NCBI RefSeq assembly: GCF_006442545.2
Contig: NZ_CP083953.1
Coordinates: forward strand, 372,001 to 436,000
Source: Mesorhizobium sp. B2-1-8
GTDB taxonomy: Bacteria > Pseudomonadota > Alphaproteobacteria > Rhizobiales > Rhizobiaceae
Reading direction: 5' to 3'
Length of the DNA: 64,000 nt
Below the pieces are notes generated by a model. It saw nothing but the letters and a program-made list of their open reading frames with translations, made no database searches and was not told the DNA's origin. Position numbers and translations under genes: made by a program. Positions 63,620 to 64,000 of this stretch are shown here, piece after piece. Position 1 is the first letter of the stretch. Each line of letters starts with the position of its first letter.

Positions 63620-64000
63620 ATGCAGGTGGAGGAGTATCTGCGGCCACGTGTCGCCAATCACGTTCCGCTGACCCCGTTGGAGTTCTTCAGGCGCGCTGTC
63701 GAAGTCTTCCCGGCGCGACCTGCCATTGCCTGGAACGGGCGCCTGTGGACATATCGCGAGTTCGACCGGATCGTGGCACGTCTGGCAGTGTTCCTTCTGG
63801 AAAAAGGTGCCCAGCCGGGCGAAGTCATATCTGTCAGGGCGTCGAACCGGCCCGAGATGCTGGCTGCGCACTATGCAGTCCCGATGATCGGTGCGGTGTT
63901 GAACACGATTAACACCCGTCTCGATGTCGAGACGGTCGGGTATATCCTGAAGCATTCGCAATGCCGGCTCATGATATCCGAGCAGGCGTTTTGGAAGGTC
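63620..64000 (+). CDS. Acyl-CoA synthetase (AMP-forming), 5' part
   Basis: The first 127 codons of an AMP-binding ligase that runs off the window. MQVEEYLRPRVANHVPLTPL is followed by FPARPAIAWNGRLWTYREFD, VISVRASNRPEMLAAHYAVP and GAVLNTINTRLDVETVGYIL, as in long- or medium-chain fatty-acyl-CoA ligases. A GGGAGAG ribosome site lies upstream. It probably activates the substrate of the acyl-CoA dehydrogenase gene 10 bases upstream. Confidence 0.9.
   Translation, partial: MQVEEYLRPRVANHVPLTPLEFFRRAVEVFPARPAIAWNGRLWTYREFDRIVARLAVFLLEKGAQPGEVISVRASNRPEMLAAHYAVPMIGAVLNTINTRLDVETVGYILKHSQCRLMISEQAFWKV

Overview
The window is high-GC DNA with short intergenic gaps, many ATGA/GTGA stop-start overlaps and a dense set of ABC importers, flavoprotein amine oxidases and short-chain dehydrogenases. 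This is typical of accessory catabolic regions in soil Hyphomicrobiales (Rhizobiales); a Mesorhizobium-like host is my inference from gene content, not a measured result. No tRNA, rRNA, CRISPR array or replication origin was seen.

Region A (1-18.4 kb) is a nearly complete route from N-methylhydantoin to pyruvate. The end of a polyamine/betaine-type ABC importer (1-1933) is followed by a GlxA/GbdR-type regulator divergent from soxB-soxD-soxA-soxG (heterotetrameric sarcosine oxidase), glyA and sdaA (3076-10977). Next come a LysR regulator divergent from an N-carbamoylsarcosine amidase, hyuA and hyuB (N-methylhydantoinase) and an NCS1 permease (12090-18341). Read together: uptake, ATP-dependent ring opening, decarbamoylation to sarcosine, oxidative demethylation to glycine plus methylene-THF, serine, pyruvate. 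The two halves lie side by side under separate regulators.

Region B (18.4-27.5 kb) starts with a decayed IS110-family element flanked by a diverged 37-bp repeat pair. It continues with a polar amino-acid ABC importer, two DAO-type flavoproteins in convergent orientation, a gene-poor stretch and a VOC protein.

Region C (27.7-42.9 kb) is the most intriguing part. A dimethylglycine/sarcosine dehydrogenase-like gene is divergent from an operon of FGGY kinase, GlcD-like FAD oxidase, a GlcF-like protein that has lost its Fe-S cysteines, and a LacI repressor. Then come a Pot-type importer, an (R)-amine-transaminase-like class IV enzyme and, in opposite orientation, a class III aminotransferase. Near-identical operator-like sites (core ACAATCGTTTGT) overlap plausible promoters at 30286, 30759, 36096 and 43001, which ties all of it into one putative LacI regulon with an unknown substrate, probably a hydroxylated or N-methylated amine.

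Region D (43-64 kb) begins with an IS630 remnant. A dipeptide/opine-type ABC importer follows on the minus strand, divergent from a DeoR regulator. After that is a long plus-strand run: phosphotransferase, a GlpA-like flavoprotein with a Cys-rich domain, its NAD(P)/FAD partner, an FAH-family enzyme, a type I dehydroquinase-like aldolase-fold protein, a Dld-type FAD oxidase, four SDRs, a quinone-oxidoreductase-like protein, an acyl-CoA dehydrogenase broken by one stop codon, and the 5' end of an acyl-CoA synthetase. A 17/18 inverted sequence match joins the two divergent promoters at 48.7 and 49.1 kb, and weaker matches occur at 53.27 and 57.99 kb.
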